Below, piece by piece: positions 31,482 to 42,082 of a stretch of DNA of 64,000 bases. The notes under the pieces were generated by a model, which ran no database searches, had not been told where the DNA came from, and was given only the letters and a program-made list of their open reading frames with translations. This DNA is from Symbiodinium natans (Eukaryota; Sar; Dinophyceae; Suessiales; Symbiodiniaceae), in assembly GCA_905221605.1 (NCBI GenBank), contig CAJNDS010000413.1:660010-724009 (forward strand). The letters are read 5' to 3'. The position numbers and the translations under genes are program-made. Numbering within the stretch: position 1 is the first letter of the stretch; each line of letters begins with the position of its first letter.

Positions 31482-31592
31482 CGTAAGGATCCATGTACCT
31501 ATATAGAAGATATATGGGCTCCAAAGCTACTAGAAAGGAACCCCTGTCATGAGGCCCAAGTATACACTACACAGGCGCATGGATCCGTGAGG
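31482..31592. mobile_element. Fold-back element, family B
   Basis: GTAAGGATCCATGTACCTAT and AGGCGCATGGATCCGTGAG pair as the arms. The inner GGCCCAAGTATACACTA matches the family. Confidence 0.8.
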
Positions 31593-31909
31593 GTTAAGGG
31601 TTGGAAGTCGGTCTGTTTGGGGGGTTCGCAGGCTTAAGGCCGAGGCAGGACAGCTTGGAGCAAAATGGGTCCAGCATCTTTCGACAACTAGTGGCAGAAG
31701 AAGTACGCCCGGTTGTTGTAGGAGCTCAGACGGCCCAGAGTGTGTGGGCTCTGCAGATTTCACCGGCTTTCCTCGGCAGGGGTAGCGCACCGCGACGATG
31801 GCACGTCTGGGGAGGCGGCTCGGCGTCTGCCTGGCAGCCCAGGTTTTTTGATCTGAATGCAACTCCCAGCTCGAGCCCCCCACGTGTTTTTGTTCGCTTG
31901 CCGATTCGT

Positions 31910-32049
31910 CACTTGATAACACTAACACTAACACACACACACACACTAACACTAACACTAACACACACACACATACACATATACATATACATATACATAC
32001 ACATATACACATACATATACATATACATATACACATACATATGTGAATG

Positions 32050-32084
<35 letters not shown>

Positions 32085-32107
32085 ATATGCATGTTTGGTG
32101 TATGTGC

Positions 32108-32144
<37 letters not shown>

Positions 32145-32200
32145 TTTAATGCACATTCTCATACGCATATGTATATATATATATGTATACAATGTACATA
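31910..32200. repeat. Compound microsatellite
   Basis: (ACACTA)n, (CA)n, (CATATA)n, (TA)n, (GT)n and (GA)n blocks follow one another. The long ORFs here translate simple repeats. Confidence 0.97.
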
Positions 32201-32334
32201 TTTATGGACTTATGTACCTATTTCTTTTCTGTATGTGCTATATGTGTAGTGTCTCCAGGCCTCACTCCTCTGAGCCCCCCATGTAGCCTCACTGCGGCAC
32301 CCAGGAAGCTGAGAAGCGGCCCCGAGGCTAACAG

Positions 32335-32430
32335 GTTTAGGGTTTAGGGTAGGGTTTAGGGTTTAGGGTTTAGGGTTTAGGGTTTAGGGTTTAGGGTTTA
32401 GGGTTTAGGGTTTAGGGTTTAGGGTTTACT
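32335..32430 (+). repeat. TTTAGGG tract
   Basis: About thirteen units, one with a short deletion. Confidence 0.95.
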
Positions 32431-32544
32431 ATTTACTAGGGTTTAGGGCTTATCCAGGGTTTGTAAAAAGTTCCCGTGTTCTGGGTACGTAATGTCCTAA
32501 AGCCCAGAGATGTGCAAAAGGTGATTATCCCATATGCGGTACCC

Positions 32545-32639
32545 AGAGAGCCCAATACTCTTTCATTAAGGTTTAGGGTTTAGGCCTTTAGGGTTTAGGG
32601 TTTAGGATATACCTTGAAGGCGCATTGGGCTCTTTGGGT
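32545..32639. mobile_element. Fold-back family D with TTTAGGG tract inside
   Basis: The left CCCAGAGAGCCCAATACTCT and ATTAAG are followed by five TTTAGGG-type units (about 32571-32607), then ATATACCTTGAAGG and the right end CATTGGGCTCTTTGGG. In other copies ATTAAGGAATATACCTT is continuous. TA flanks both ends. Confidence 0.8.
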
Positions 32640-32692
32640 AGCCGATAGTCTGCTCAACAGACTTGACTTGACTTGCCTGCGTACATCCAAAC

Positions 32693-32728
32693 CCAGAGAG
32701 CCCAATACCCCTTAACTAAGGAATGTAA
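32693..32728. mobile_element. Family D left-end fragment
   Basis: CCCAGAGAGCCCAATACCCC and TTAACTAAGGAATGTA only; no right arm. Confidence 0.6.
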
Positions 32729-33099
32729 GAAAGCAAGAAGCCGGTTCTGGGTTGTCAGATGCAGACTGTAGTAGCGACCTGCAGTCAGGATCAGCGACTT
32801 CGAGCCACAGATATGCCTTGTGGAGCTGGACCAGCAGGCCAGGGTAGTTAGGGGTTAGGGTCCCTTTTTTGGGGTTTAGGTTTAGGGTCCCTTTTTGGGG
32901 TTTAGGGTTGAGGGTTTGCCTGTCGAAAAATGCTCAACAAATTTAGGCTTCAGGGTTGAGGGTTGAAGGGCTCCTTGGTGCCCGCTGCGACAAAGCCACC
33001 GTAGGGAACGCAGCCACGGGCAGGGGGGTGTCTGTATCTCTCCCATGTTCCCCTGAAACCGACTCCCGACCGAAAGCATGCCACAATAGCAGGATGGGG

Positions 33100-33462
33100 T
33101 AATTACTATTTTGTGGAGTTCTACTTCTTGGATCCTCCCAGGTTTGGGTATCTAAGGGGTATAGAAGGGGCTTTCATGTAAGGGCCCATATTGAGGGGCC
33201 ATGTAATTTCCCCCACAACTCCGCGAGACACCCTTGGGTAGATCCATAAAGTAGATCCCCTTAAGGGTTCCTAAGAAATGACCTGATCGTAGTACAGGGT
33301 ACTGCCCAGAGAGCCCAATGCTCCTTAAATAGGGAATATACCTTAAACTATAAAGGGATCCTTAATCTGATTTAAGGAATATTCCTTATTTGAGGGGTCT
33401 TGAGCTCTGTGGGTGTTTTGTGAGTCCTAGTTGTTGGATCCTCCCAGGGGTCTGGGAAAGAG
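33100..33462. mobile_element. Family J sequence with family D element inside
   Basis: TTGGATCCTCCCAGG occurs at about 33130 and again at about 33434, and GATCCCCTTAAGGGTTCCTA at about 33256, all as in family J. Between them a complete family D (33303-33412; CCCAGAGAGCCCAATGC ... GAGCTCTGTGGG) is inserted. Confidence 0.6.
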
Positions 33463-33511
33463 CTTCTCGGGTGTTTGCGGTCCGGTCTATCCGGGGAAGA
33501 ATACAGGCACA

Positions 33512-33799
33512 GGCCTACTTGGAAGCTCTTTTGACTTAGTTTAGGGTTTAGGGTTTAGGGTTTAGGGTTTGGGTTTAGGGTTTAGGGTTTAGGGTTTAGG
33601 GTTTAGGGTTTAGGGTTTAGGGTTTAGGGTTTAGGGTTTAGGGTTTAGGGTTTAGGGTTTAGGGTTTAGGGTTTAGGGTTTAGGGTTTAGGGTTTAGGGT
33701 TAGCTTAGTCTACTTAATATCCCCTGGAAGCCCTCTTCTAATCCCCATAGCCCACCTCTACTAACCCTACTTGCTACGTCAACAGGGCTTCCAAGTAGA
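33512..33799. mobile_element. Fold-back family L carrying a 165-bp TTTAGGG tract
   Basis: TACTTGGAAGCTCTTTTGAC at the left and GGGCTTCCAAGTA at the right are inverted and TA-flanked. Just inside the left end, after GACTTAG, about 24 TTTAGGG units run to 33704 before CTTAGTCTACTTAATATC. Left ends of L also occur at 16740 and 22283, each running into a CCCTAAA tract. Confidence 0.75.
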
Positions 33800-33920
33800 G
33801 GCCACAGTCCGGTGTCATGGAGGAGCTAGTACCCTGGACCCTACACCCTAAACCCTAAACCCTAAACTATAAGGAGTCCGGGAACCCTGAAACCTTGAAG
33901 TCCTTAAAGCCTAACAACCC

Positions 33921-34048
33921 TACACGGAGGGGCCCCCCCCTAGTTATAAGTAGAGTTATAAGGGCCCTAAAATAGGTTATAAGGATCCTAAATTAGGTTA
34001 TAAGTCCCTTAACTATGGTTAGTATAGTAAGGGGGCCCCTCCTTGTAA
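33921..34048. mobile_element. Fold-back element, family F
   Basis: TACACGGAGGGGCCCCCC and GGGGGCCCCTCCTTGTA are the ends. Inner CTAGTTATAAGTAGAG pairs lie in opposite orientation to the copy at 7983. Confidence 0.85.
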
Positions 34049-34170
34049 CCCCTAAACGCCCAAACCCCCTCAAAACAGCAAGGCCCTTCAGAAGCTCAGC
34101 CCCAGAACTCCTCAGGGCTTGGGGTTTAGGGTTTAGGGTTTAGGGTTTAGGGTTTAGGGTTTAGGGTTCA

Positions 34171-34925
34171 CTACCTCTGAACCCCTGGCCCAGCGCTTCT
34201 CGCGGCTTCTCTCCTTCCGGCGTGGCCTGCTGGTGCCTCGGGTGTAGGGTTTTAGGGCTTGGGCGGTTTAGGTTTGGCGTTGAGGGTCTACGGTCGAGGG
34301 CATGAATTCTGTTTCAGCTGAGGGGGGGGGGGGGGGTGGGGGGCTTTTGGAATTCACAAGGTTCCCTCGAGCCTAGTCCCGAGCAAACAAACACTCTAAA
34401 AACTTTAAGCATCCTACAAACCCCAAATACTGGTAGCAGGTTTAGGGTTTAGAGTTTAGGGCAGGGTTTCGGCAGCCTGGCAATTTGTGTTTCGGGTTAA
34501 GGGCCTTGGGTTTGGGAAGCATTGCTGGGGAAGTGGGCTTAGGTAGAGTGTGTCAAGGGTTTTCTGGGCTTCGGACGGCAGGCCGGATAGATCGGTATAG
34601 GGTGAAACCCTAAACCTCCCAAACCCCTCCAGCCTCAAGCCCATCAAATCTGGACCCTTAAGCCCCGCAACTTCCCTATGTCACTATCCCCGACTTACCG
34701 AAAGAGCCTCGGCCCCAACAACTCCGAAAGAAAAAACCTGAAAAAAACCTTAACAATTCCAAAAAACTCTAAACCCTACTGCAGGAGCCCCCCCCCCCCA
34801 AAAAAAAAAAAAAGAAAAGAAAAAAAAACTGCTGAGCCTGAACCCAGGCCTTGGCCCTATGCGCCACTGCGCGGTGCCAGCTACCAGCACACCTCTCAGG
34901 GTTTGTTTCATCGTGGGGTTTAGGG
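34171..34925. other. Gene-poor stretch with G run and C/A run
   Basis: A G run lies at about 34320-34335 and poly-C then poly-A at 34786-34828. ORFs at 34456 and 34678 are low-complexity at one end. Nothing convincing was found. Confidence 0.45.
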
Positions 34926-34929
34926 TTTA

Positions 34930-35020
34930 CTCAAAGGCTCCAATGTAGTTCCTTTTTGGGTTAGTTCTAAGGGGTCTAGTATACTACCCCAAAAAGGTAC
35001 TACATAGGAGCCTTTGGGTA
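34930..35020. mobile_element. Fold-back element, family E, intact
   Basis: CTCAAAGGCTCCAATGTAGT and ACTACATAGGAGCCTTTGGG are perfect arms around CCTTTTTGGGTTAG / ACCCCAAAAAGG, flanked by TA. Confidence 0.9.
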
Positions 35021-35207
35021 GGGTTCACGGCTTCAGGAGCTTGACGTTTAAGAAAAAGATCTGTTTGTCCTCCAGCGTTTTTTGGGGCTGGGTTGGAAAT
35101 GGGCAGTCGCAATTGAGTGTTTCTGGGTGGCCTGCCTGCCGTCTGCCGGAGTTTCGTGTGTCCAACGACCTGACAGCAGGAGCTATGCGGAGGGAGCGTG
35201 CAGCAGA

Positions 35208-35252
35208 AGAAGAAGAAGAAGAAGAAGAAGAAGAAGAAGAAGAAGAAGAAAG
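35208..35252 (+). repeat. (GAA)n microsatellite
   Basis: About fifteen GAA units. The polyE and polyR ORFs across it are artefacts. Confidence 0.97.
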
Positions 35253-35499
35253 ATAAAAACGCGATAGAGAGAGAGAAGAGAGAAAGAGACAAAGAGTGCA
35301 TGCGAGCAGGAAACAATCAGAAGGATAGCAGGAGTTGGACCATCCTCAAAACCCAAGGCCCCTCCCAAAACCCTTAAAACCCCAAGTGTCCCGGGCCGGC
35401 CTCCTGGCAAAATTGGCTCAGGCCCAGCCCTCAAGTCCAAGCGATGCGCGAGGCCACGTGGTTTAGGGCCCGAACTTTACAGGGTTTGGGCTGGTTTCT

Positions 35500-35695
35500 G
35501 CCACAGAAGGCTCTAATGTAGTTCCTTGGTCAGTTCGCCATATCGGGTGAGTTATAGCATACTGCCCTAGTTTCCGGTATAGTTCAGAGCCCGAAGGGTC
35601 TATGTACCCTTTTGGTAGATGCTTCGGCCTAAAGCTACGAAACATAAGAAATACGGCCGAAGTTTATACGACATAGGTACATGGACCCATAACGG
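35500..35695. mobile_element. Family E left part followed by diverged family B
   Basis: GAAGGCTCTAATGTAGTTCC at about 35507 is family E. GGGTCTATGTACCC (35599) and GGTACATGGACCC (35676) are the arms of an old family B with CTTCGGCCTAAAGC inside. Confidence 0.55.
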
Positions 35696-35937
35696 AACGG
35701 GGTCTCCGGATGTCTAGGTGGCCGACAGGGGTTTAGGCTTCAGGGCGCACGCTAGACGTTCGACGTTCAGGGCGTGGCGTTTAGGGTGTAGGGTTTAGGG
35801 TTTGGGGTTTGGGGTCCAGGGCTTTTGGGGGGTGGTTACCCTAAGCCTCAAGAACCCGTACCCTCACAGCGTAGGGGAGGCTCCGGCTCAAGCCCCACCA
35901 AGCCCCCAGAGTCAAACAGCATCGGCGGCATCCTCCT

Positions 35938-36046
35938 CCCAAAGGATCCATGTACCTATATAGTATATACTTGGGCCTTAAAGGGATTCCTATATGGTAG
36001 CTTTAGGGCCCAAGTATATACTATACAGGTACATGGATCCTTTGGG
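35938..36046. mobile_element. Fold-back element, family B, near-identical to 21722
   Basis: Ends CCCAAAGGATCCATGTACCT and GGTACATGGATCCTTTGGG; 109 bp; two differences from the copy at 21722-21830. Confidence 0.92.
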
Positions 36047-36148
36047 CCTTATCAGCCCTTAAGCATCTTGGGGGCCCGGAAAGGAGGGTGCGCCTTTTGG
36101 CAACTCGGTAGAAACCCCAGAAAAGGATCTAGGGTGCCGGGTTTGGGC

Positions 36149-36242
36149 TACCCAAAGGCTCCAATGTAGTTCCTTTTTGGGTTAGTTATAGGGAATACTA
36201 GTATACTACCCCAAAAAGGTACTACATAGGAGCCTTTGGGTA
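36149..36242. mobile_element. Fold-back element, family E, intact
   Basis: CCCAAAGGCTCCAATGTAGT and ACTACATAGGAGCCTTTGGG are arms with TA on both sides. It is nearly the same as 34930-35020. Confidence 0.9.
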
Positions 36243-36371
36243 AAAGGGGTTTCGAGGGGGGGGAGGGCGATGCATCCCCGCAGGCCCTGCGAAGCCGTAT
36301 TGACTCTCTGCTTAGTTGTTGGGGAGTTTTATGTGTTCCCTTACTGGGTTTAAGAGGATCATGTTTGGGAA

Positions 36372-37060
36372 TAAACCCTAAACCCTAAACCCTAAACCCT
36401 AAACCCTAAACCCTAAACCCTAAACCCTAAACCCTAAACCCTAAACCCAAAGGGTTTTAAGGGCCATCCTAGTATGAGCCCTGGAACCCTGTAAGCTCGA
36501 AATACCCCAAGCACTATAAGACCTACAAACACTGCAGGGAGCCCAACAGACCCGAAAGCCCTGCAGGGTTTAGGGTTTAGGGTTTAGGGTTTAGGGTTTA
36601 GGGTTTAGGGTTTAGGGTTTAGGGTTTAGGGTTTAGGGTTTAGGGTTTAGGGTTTAGGGTTTAGGGTTTAGGGTTTAGGGCTAGGGTTTAGGGCTAGGGT
36701 TTAGGGCTAGGGTTTAGGGTACCCCCACCCCCCCCCCCCCCACCCCCACCCAAAAAATCTACCCCGTAGGTGCTGTTCTCTGGTCTGGAGCTGGCCCAAA
36801 GTATCGTGGGCAGCAAGGACTTCAGGGGCTTTTGGGGTTTCCCTAAACCCTAAATCCTAAACCCTAAACCCTGAACCCTAAACCCTAAACCCTAAACCCT
36901 AACCCCTAACCCTAACCCTAAACCCCAAACCCTAAACCCTAAGCCCTAAACCGGGATTTGGAGTCTAGGAGCTCCGAGTCCAGGCAGTTTCGGGTCTGGT
37001 CTTTAGGGATTTAGGGTTTAGGGTTAGGGTTTAGGGTTTAGGGTTTAGGGTCTAGGGTTC
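36372..37060. repeat. Cluster of four telomere-like tracts in alternating orientation
   Basis: CCCTAAA 36372-36446, TTTAGGG 36568-36718 (with AGGGC variants), CCCTAAA 36840-36950, TTTAGGG 37010-37060, separated by about 60-120 bp of unique or C-rich sequence. Confidence 0.92.
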
Positions 37061-37069
37061 TTAGTAGCT

Positions 37070-37166
37070 GAGTGCACTTTACACTTCTTGGGATACTTCA
37101 TGCCGTAAAGATCTGAAAGTGTACACTTTTTTTGTGGCTTATGAACTCAGCAACTAAGGGTCTGGT
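37070..37166. mobile_element. Fold-back element, family O
   Basis: CTTAGTAGCTGAGTGCACTT and GAACTCAGCAACTAAGG are the ends; ACTTTACACTTCTTGGGA and GAAAGTGTACAC lie inside. Confidence 0.7.
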
Positions 37167-37751
37167 CTCTTCAGGGAATTTAGGGTTTAGGGTTTGGTTG
37201 GTCTAGGGTTTGGGGTTTTAGGGGTTTCTAGGGCTCAGGGTCTGCGAGCTCTTTAGTGGTTGGCTTTTGGTGCTGTGTTTCGGGTCGAGGGTCTGGCTTT
37301 TTTTGTTTTGCAGTTTTGGGGTTTGGCCATGACATGCGCAGCCGCACCTAAACCCTAAACCTTTAAACCCTAAGTGGGAGTGGCCCACTTTATATCATTC
37401 ATCTCTTAACTCTTGAATCTAGTGCATTTGGATGGGTTTTTGACTCATGCATCTAGTTCCAGCGGTAAGACTCATGAAAAGACGAGCGTTGTCCAGAGCA
37501 GACTTTAACAGGGTCTCAAGGTGTGATGGGTGCTGCGGTGGGGTGGGACTGGTCTGATGAGTCAGGGGATGTTCGAAGTAACGTGATTTGTAGGGTTGTG
37601 TTGTTCGGTTAGGGTCCAACATTTGGGGTTCAGAGCCTCCCTATTTCGATAGTCGAAACTCGGAGGACAAGGGCGGGGGCGACGAGTTCTACGAGGCCAG
37701 GGTACTGCGTGCGCGGTGTGGCGGGGGGGTCGGGGGGGCTGGGGGGGGGTG

Positions 37752-37878
37752 CTTGGAGGCTCATGGTACATTAACAACTTATAACCGTACTTATAAGCCC
37801 CTTATGTGCCCTAACGTGGTTATAAGTACAGTTATAAGTACAGTTATAATTGGTTAATAGGTACCATGAACCTCCAAG
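37752..37878. mobile_element. Fold-back element, family A
   Basis: CTTGGAGGCTCATGGTACAT and GTACCATGAACCTCCAAG are the ends. Inner TATAAGTACAG is repeated. Confidence 0.88.
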
Positions 37879-38009
37879 TGTTTGTTGTACGCTGGTGCTG
37901 GAGTGTGTATGCTGCCATATATGGTGTTCGACCGGGTGTTCCGCATGAAGGCTCGTCTCTGTCCATGCTACGGTTCTATGTAGCTCTCTGGTAACGTCAG
38001 GATTTACAG

Positions 38010-38343
38010 CGTGGCGCGGGGCTTGAGCAAACTGTGCAACGGAACATTCCGGGGCGAGTTGTTTGCGCACAGGCCATTGCTCTACACCCCTAAGCTTAGA
38101 ACCCAAGCTTCAAGTTCCAACCCTCAAACCCACAGACACTCCTACCTTGTCCCACTTGGCAAAGACAGGTCATGGAACTTTGACCCCCCCCAATTTCCGG
38201 GGTTAAGGGTTTATCCATGGTTTATCCACCGCACTACCCAAGATGAGGCCCAATTGATCCTTGAATCTAAGCTAGTTAAGGCGGTAGTGGACCCTAATTC
38301 CTGCACTCCCAAAGGTCCTAGACCCCGAACCCCCAACTCTTAG
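38010..38343 (+). CDS. Hypothetical protein, probable terminal exon, about 110 codons
   Basis: A splice acceptor GATTTACAG ends at 38009 and the frame is open to TAG at 38341-38343. The second half is convincingly protein-like: SYLVPLGKDRSWNFDPPQF, LRVYPWFIHRTTQDEAQLI, LESKLVKAVVDPNS. The last few codons are proline- and arginine-rich. No ATG is needed if this is an exon. The overlapping minus-strand ORF crosses a fold-back and is rejected. I do not recognise the family. Confidence 0.42.
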
Positions 38344-38547
38344 GGTCATCATCCCTGAACCCCCTTGAACCGTGGCGCGCGTTAATTCGCGTTGTACCGA
38401 AATTTAATCGGCAACCGCTGCATAAGCTCTTTAATACTATTTAGGGTTTAGGGTTTAGGGTCTAGGGCGGTTCTGCGGACAGTTGTTGGCGTACCAGTAC
38501 AGGCCATTCACGGTCCCGTTCCCTTGCGTAGCCCTACGGCAGTATGC

Positions 38548-38659
38548 TAGGATGCCCAGTAGTACCCATAGTCCCTTTTTGGGGGGTTTAGGTTCCCTTA
38601 TAAACCCCTTTAAGCAGAAAAGGGCACCCTTTTTAAGCCTAGGTTCCTGGGCAGCCTAG
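38548..38659. mobile_element. Fold-back element, family C
   Basis: TAGGATGCCCAGTAGTACCC and GGTTCCTGGGCAGCCTA are the ends. Confidence 0.88.
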
Positions 38660-38883
38660 ATAGTATGCTGGCAAGGCAAGCCCGAAAGAGAGCGATGCAT
38701 GAATTGTTCAGAATCTCCAACTTTAATCCTGTGCATCTGGGCGTGCTTCTCGCTCGCTGGGACCTGGAGTCTTTGAACCAAGAAGGGCACCCTTCTTCTA
38801 AACCCTAAACCCTAAACCGTAAACCGTAAACCCGAGGTTAGTCTGGGGTCGAGACCCCTATTTCTAAACCCCTGAACCCAGCT

Positions 38884-39060
38884 TGGCGGTTCCTGGGTAC
38901 TTACTACCCCAATTATAACCATGTTGGGGCACTTACGGGGCTCAAAAGTGGGGTATAAGGACAGTTATCACTGGGGTGAACCTCCAAGTAAACCATGCTA
39001 TGGCACTTAAGCGGCTTATAAGTGGGTTGTAGGTACAGTTACAATTTGGTCAATAAGTAC
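38884..39060. mobile_element. Family A element plus a second partial copy
   Basis: CTTGGCGGTTCCTGGGTACT to GTGAACCTCCAAG (38990) is one diverged copy. A second right half (CACTTAAGCGGCTTATAAGT to AATAAGTACCCTGAAC) follows at once. Confidence 0.65.
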
Positions 39061-39234
39061 CCTGAACTGAACTGCTTGACGCGCTTTGTCAAGCTTCTCA
39101 AATCTGGCACGAAAGCTCCTTGGAACCGGGAGTTGTTGTTTTGCCAGTCTTTCTCAAGAGTTCTTGAGGTGGATCAAATGCGACCACAGGCTTTATGTGG
39201 TCTGCAAAGGTGTCCTAAATCCCTAAACCCCTAA
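39061..39234 (+). CDS. Possible exon, hypothetical
   Basis: The frame is open from the edge of a family A remnant to TAA at 39232. The peptide LNCLTRFVKLLKSGTKAPW ... ELLFCQSFSRVLEVDQMR looks globular, then runs into telomere-like repeat (KSLNP). No family, ATG or clear splice site could be assigned. Confidence 0.28.
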   Translation, partial: PELNCLTRFVKLLKSGTKAPWNRELLFCQSFSRVLEVDQMRPQALCGLQRCPKSLNP

Positions 39235-39369
39235 ACCCCTAAACCCCGAAACCCCGAAACCCCTAAACCTTTAAGAAAACCCCCTAAACCCATCTGAGGC
39301 CTACCGGGCTGCAGCTAAGAATGGAGCTATGGCTCGGCGCCCGGGTGTCGACTAGGTAGGCCCTTGGGA

Positions 39370-39640
39370 TTGTATGTATGTATGTGTGTATGTGTGTATG
39401 TGTGTATGTGTGTATGTATGTATGTATGTATGTATGTATGTATGTATGTATGCATGTATGCATGTGTGTATGTATGCATGTGTGTATGTCTGTATGTCTG
39501 TATGTATGTATGTATACATATATACGTATACAATATATATATATATACATATATATATATGTATATATACAACTACATATGTATATATATATATAATATA
39601 AAAAAGAAATAAATACACATACATATCTGTATTTATATAT
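39370..39640. repeat. (TATG)n/(TGTATG)n and (TA)n microsatellite
   Basis: A long tetranucleotide-type array grading into TA repeats. All ORFs here are artefacts. Confidence 0.97.
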
Positions 39641-39889
39641 TTATTACTTGTGTATAGTTGTTTTCCCTTCTTGGGTTTAAGAGGGTCATATTTAGGAATA
39701 TTTTGTTCAAAGGGCTCTAGGGGCCATCCTAGTCAACTTGGGAGCTCACCGGCTGTTCCCAACATCCTTGGATTGCAATCCTTGGTATGATGAACGTAAG
39801 GTAGACTTCCTTCGTTCATCTGGGAGTCAGGGAATTTGGGTACTTTTGTTGACTGCCTGTAGGTTTTGGCGTTTGGAGGTTCCTAAACC

Positions 39890-39958
39890 TAAACCCTAAA
39901 CCCTAAACCCTAAACCCTAAACCCTAAACCGGGGGGGGGGGGGGGGGGGGGGGGGGGT
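39890..39958. repeat. CCCTAAA tract joined to a run of about 27 G
   Basis: Five CCCTAAA units end in AAACC followed by the longest G homopolymer in the window (39931-39957). Confidence 0.95.
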
Positions 39959-40329
39959 GGAACTCCCTCAAGAACTACCTAGGAAGGGCTTAAGGTTCAG
40001 TGTTCAGGGCTTCCGATGTGCTCTCAGTCTGGCTCCAAGTATGAGTCCTGAGCCTCTTGGTGGGGAGAATATAATATACATATATATGTGTATGTATAAA
40101 TATAGATATAAATAACAATGAATAAATATCTAAATAAATTATATATATAACGATATTTACATGTGCATACATCTACATATCTTTGTATGTGGCATGTGCT
40201 TTAGCAGTTTCTGCCAAAGGTATACAGTGCAGGCGTTGGCTAAGCATCCCGCGGGTCGGATCAGTCGGGCTCGGGCTGTTCCACTAAGAACCTCTCCCCC
40301 CCTCCCCCCAAGAAAAGAACTAGTCTTCT

Positions 40330-40470
40330 TTATAAGGGCAATATAGGGATTATCATCAAGAATAGGAATAGTCTTCTTTATAAAGGCAACATGGGGATTG
40401 TTGTTTTTTTATTTTTATTATTTATTTTGTTTTTTTGGGGGGGTGCTTAGGCAAATATAGGCAAATAGCA
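40330..40470. repeat. Family I repeat, copy 1
   Basis: GGCAACATGGGGATTGTTG, a T-rich stretch, a G run and GCAAATAGCAGTA match, in order, 47415-47480 (GGCAACATGAGG ... GCAAATAGTAGTT). Confidence 0.6.
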
Positions 40471-40539
40471 GTATCGACATGCTGCCGCCACTTCATGCGT
40501 CTTCAGGGGTGCTGAGTTTCTTGGCAAGCCAGACCCATA

Positions 40540-40645
40540 CTCCCAGATAGCCCCATTCCCCTGAATTATCAGAGAACATGCTGTAATTTCTATAGGGATT
40601 TGTTTATATGATTTAAGGTATGTTCCTTAATTAAGGAGTGGGCTT
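40540..40645. mobile_element. Family D remnant
   Basis: AGCCCCATTCCCCTGAATTA and TTCCTTAATTAAGGAGTGGG are decayed D-like arms with ATTTAAGGTATG inside. Confidence 0.45.
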
Positions 40646-40651
40646 AAAGTC

Positions 40652-40820
40652 CTACGCCCTGACTCCATAGACCCCCGCCAGCTTCGCATTTGCAAACTGA
40701 GAAATCCGGCCACACAGAAGATCGAGGTGTTTCGCATTCCTGCTCCGAACACCTGCATAATGGGGACATACTTCTGATGCGTGAAGCCAGGCCGATTCTG
40801 TCGGTGGAGACAAGTTGGCA
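40652..40820 (-). CDS. Possible exon, hypothetical
   Basis: Minus-strand frame of about 55 codons ending at TAG 40652: TESAWLHASEVCPHYAGVR, NAKHLDLLCGRISQFANAKL. It has a balanced composition with no recognised family. The overlapping plus-strand ORF at 40781 includes part of a fold-back and is less credible. Confidence 0.27.
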
Positions 40821-40991
40821 ATAGTTGGCACGGTTTCCGTGCGGAGGTCGTTCCTGGAGATGTTCAAATCTCCAGCGCCCTAGACAGCCAGACCCTGAGC
40901 ATCCGGTCTTTGGGTCAGTCTCTTCATTCGCGTTTAGGGCTCAGGGCGGCAACAGCTAGTTCCCTCATTCCCTTAGTCCGACTTCAGTCTT

Positions 40992-41210
40992 TCAGGGTCC
41001 ACCTACCCATATATAGTATTACTTGGGCCCGAAAGCTACTGTATAGGAACCCCTTTGAGGCCCATGGTGGCCCCCGTTTCCCTTTTTGTTGGTTCAAGGT
41101 TCCCTTATAAAGTAAACAACCCCAAACGGGTACCCTTATTATGACATGGTTACTGGGCTACCAAAAGGCCCAAGTACATACTCTATAGGTACATGGATCC
41201 TTTGGGAAAG
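40992..41210. mobile_element. Family B with a family C element nested inside
   Basis: Outer arms GGGTCCACCTACCCATATAT and ATAGGTACATGGATCC belong to B. The interior from TGGTGGCCCCCGTTTCCC to GGTTACTGGGCTACCA is a diverged C. B resumes with AAAGGCCCAAGTACAT. Confidence 0.75.
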
Positions 41211-41735
41211 CCCAAAGAGCCGCGGACCACTTGGGAAGTGCTCAGTGCAGAAGCTCCTCCCAAACCCCACCTTCCCCAATGAAACCCTAAAACCCAAACC
41301 CTAAACCCTAAACCCCAAACCCTAAACCCTAAACCCTGAACCCTAAACTTTTCGATGCTAGCAAGCTCAGGGCACCTGCACCTCAGCCGAACTCCCAACA
41401 CACAGGCCTGTGCCTCTCCCTCAACGCTCAACTCCCTACAGACCCCGACCCGAAGCCTCAAGCCCATGCCCCCAAGGGTTTAGGGTTTAGGGTGTAGGGT
41501 GTAGGGTTTAGGGTTTGGGGTTTAGGGTTTGGGGTTTAGGGTTTAGGGTGTAGGGTTTGGGGTTTAGGGTTTCGGGTGTAGGGTTTAAAGATCCTCAACG
41601 CCCAAGGCCTCCTCGGTGCCATCCGCCGTGGATTTGCCGAACCCTTTGGGCAAATGGCGCCTTTCCTAAACTCGGGGTCTTTTGGGGGTACAGGGTTAAG
41701 GGTTTAGGGTTTAGGGATATAGGGATTTACGAAAC

Positions 41736-41822
41736 TAGGAGGCCCTAAAATAGACCCCCAAATAGTAGAACCCCCTTACAGTAAGGACCCAATAAGCTAC
41801 CCCTAATTTCGGAAACGTCCAT
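41736..41822. mobile_element. Family K element
   Basis: AATAGACCCCCAAATAGTAG and CAGTAAGGACCCAATAAGCT match 10905-11035. It lacks the duplicated segment seen there. Confidence 0.6.
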
Positions 41823-41832
41823 ATACCCTATA

Positions 41833-41972
41833 CTTAGAGGTTCATGGTACTTATAAACCAATTATAGCTGCACTTCTCACCCGCTTATGAGCCCCTTAAG
41901 TGCCCGAATATGGTTATAGGTACAGTGATAAGTACAGCTATAGTTGGTCAAAAAGTACCATGAACCTCCAAG
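41833..41972. mobile_element. Fold-back element, family A
   Basis: CTTAGAGGTTCATGGTACTT and AAGTACCATGAACCTCCAAG are the ends. TA on both sides. Confidence 0.9.
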
Positions 41973-42082
41973 TACTACTACAACCCCTATTAAGGCAATA
42001 TGAACCAGAAGCACCATACTACTGTCATGCGCTCTTCTCTTCTGCGAGATCATATACCCCATTCTGCTACAATCCCTATTCA

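Noticed and set aside
31530-32192. 220-codon minus and 174-codon plus ORFs
   Set aside because: Half of each is microsatellite. The non-repeat part (31600-31900) is open on both strands and gives no splice or family evidence, so no strand could be chosen.
34984-35440. Poly-E, poly-R and poly-F/L ORFs
   Set aside because: Translation of the GAA microsatellite in different frames, plus a family E element.
37771-38106. 111-codon minus ORF
   Set aside because: Its C-terminal third is a family A fold-back and it competes with a better plus-strand exon.
39284-39624. Several Y/I/H/C/M-rich ORFs
   Set aside because: Translation of TATG and TA microsatellites.
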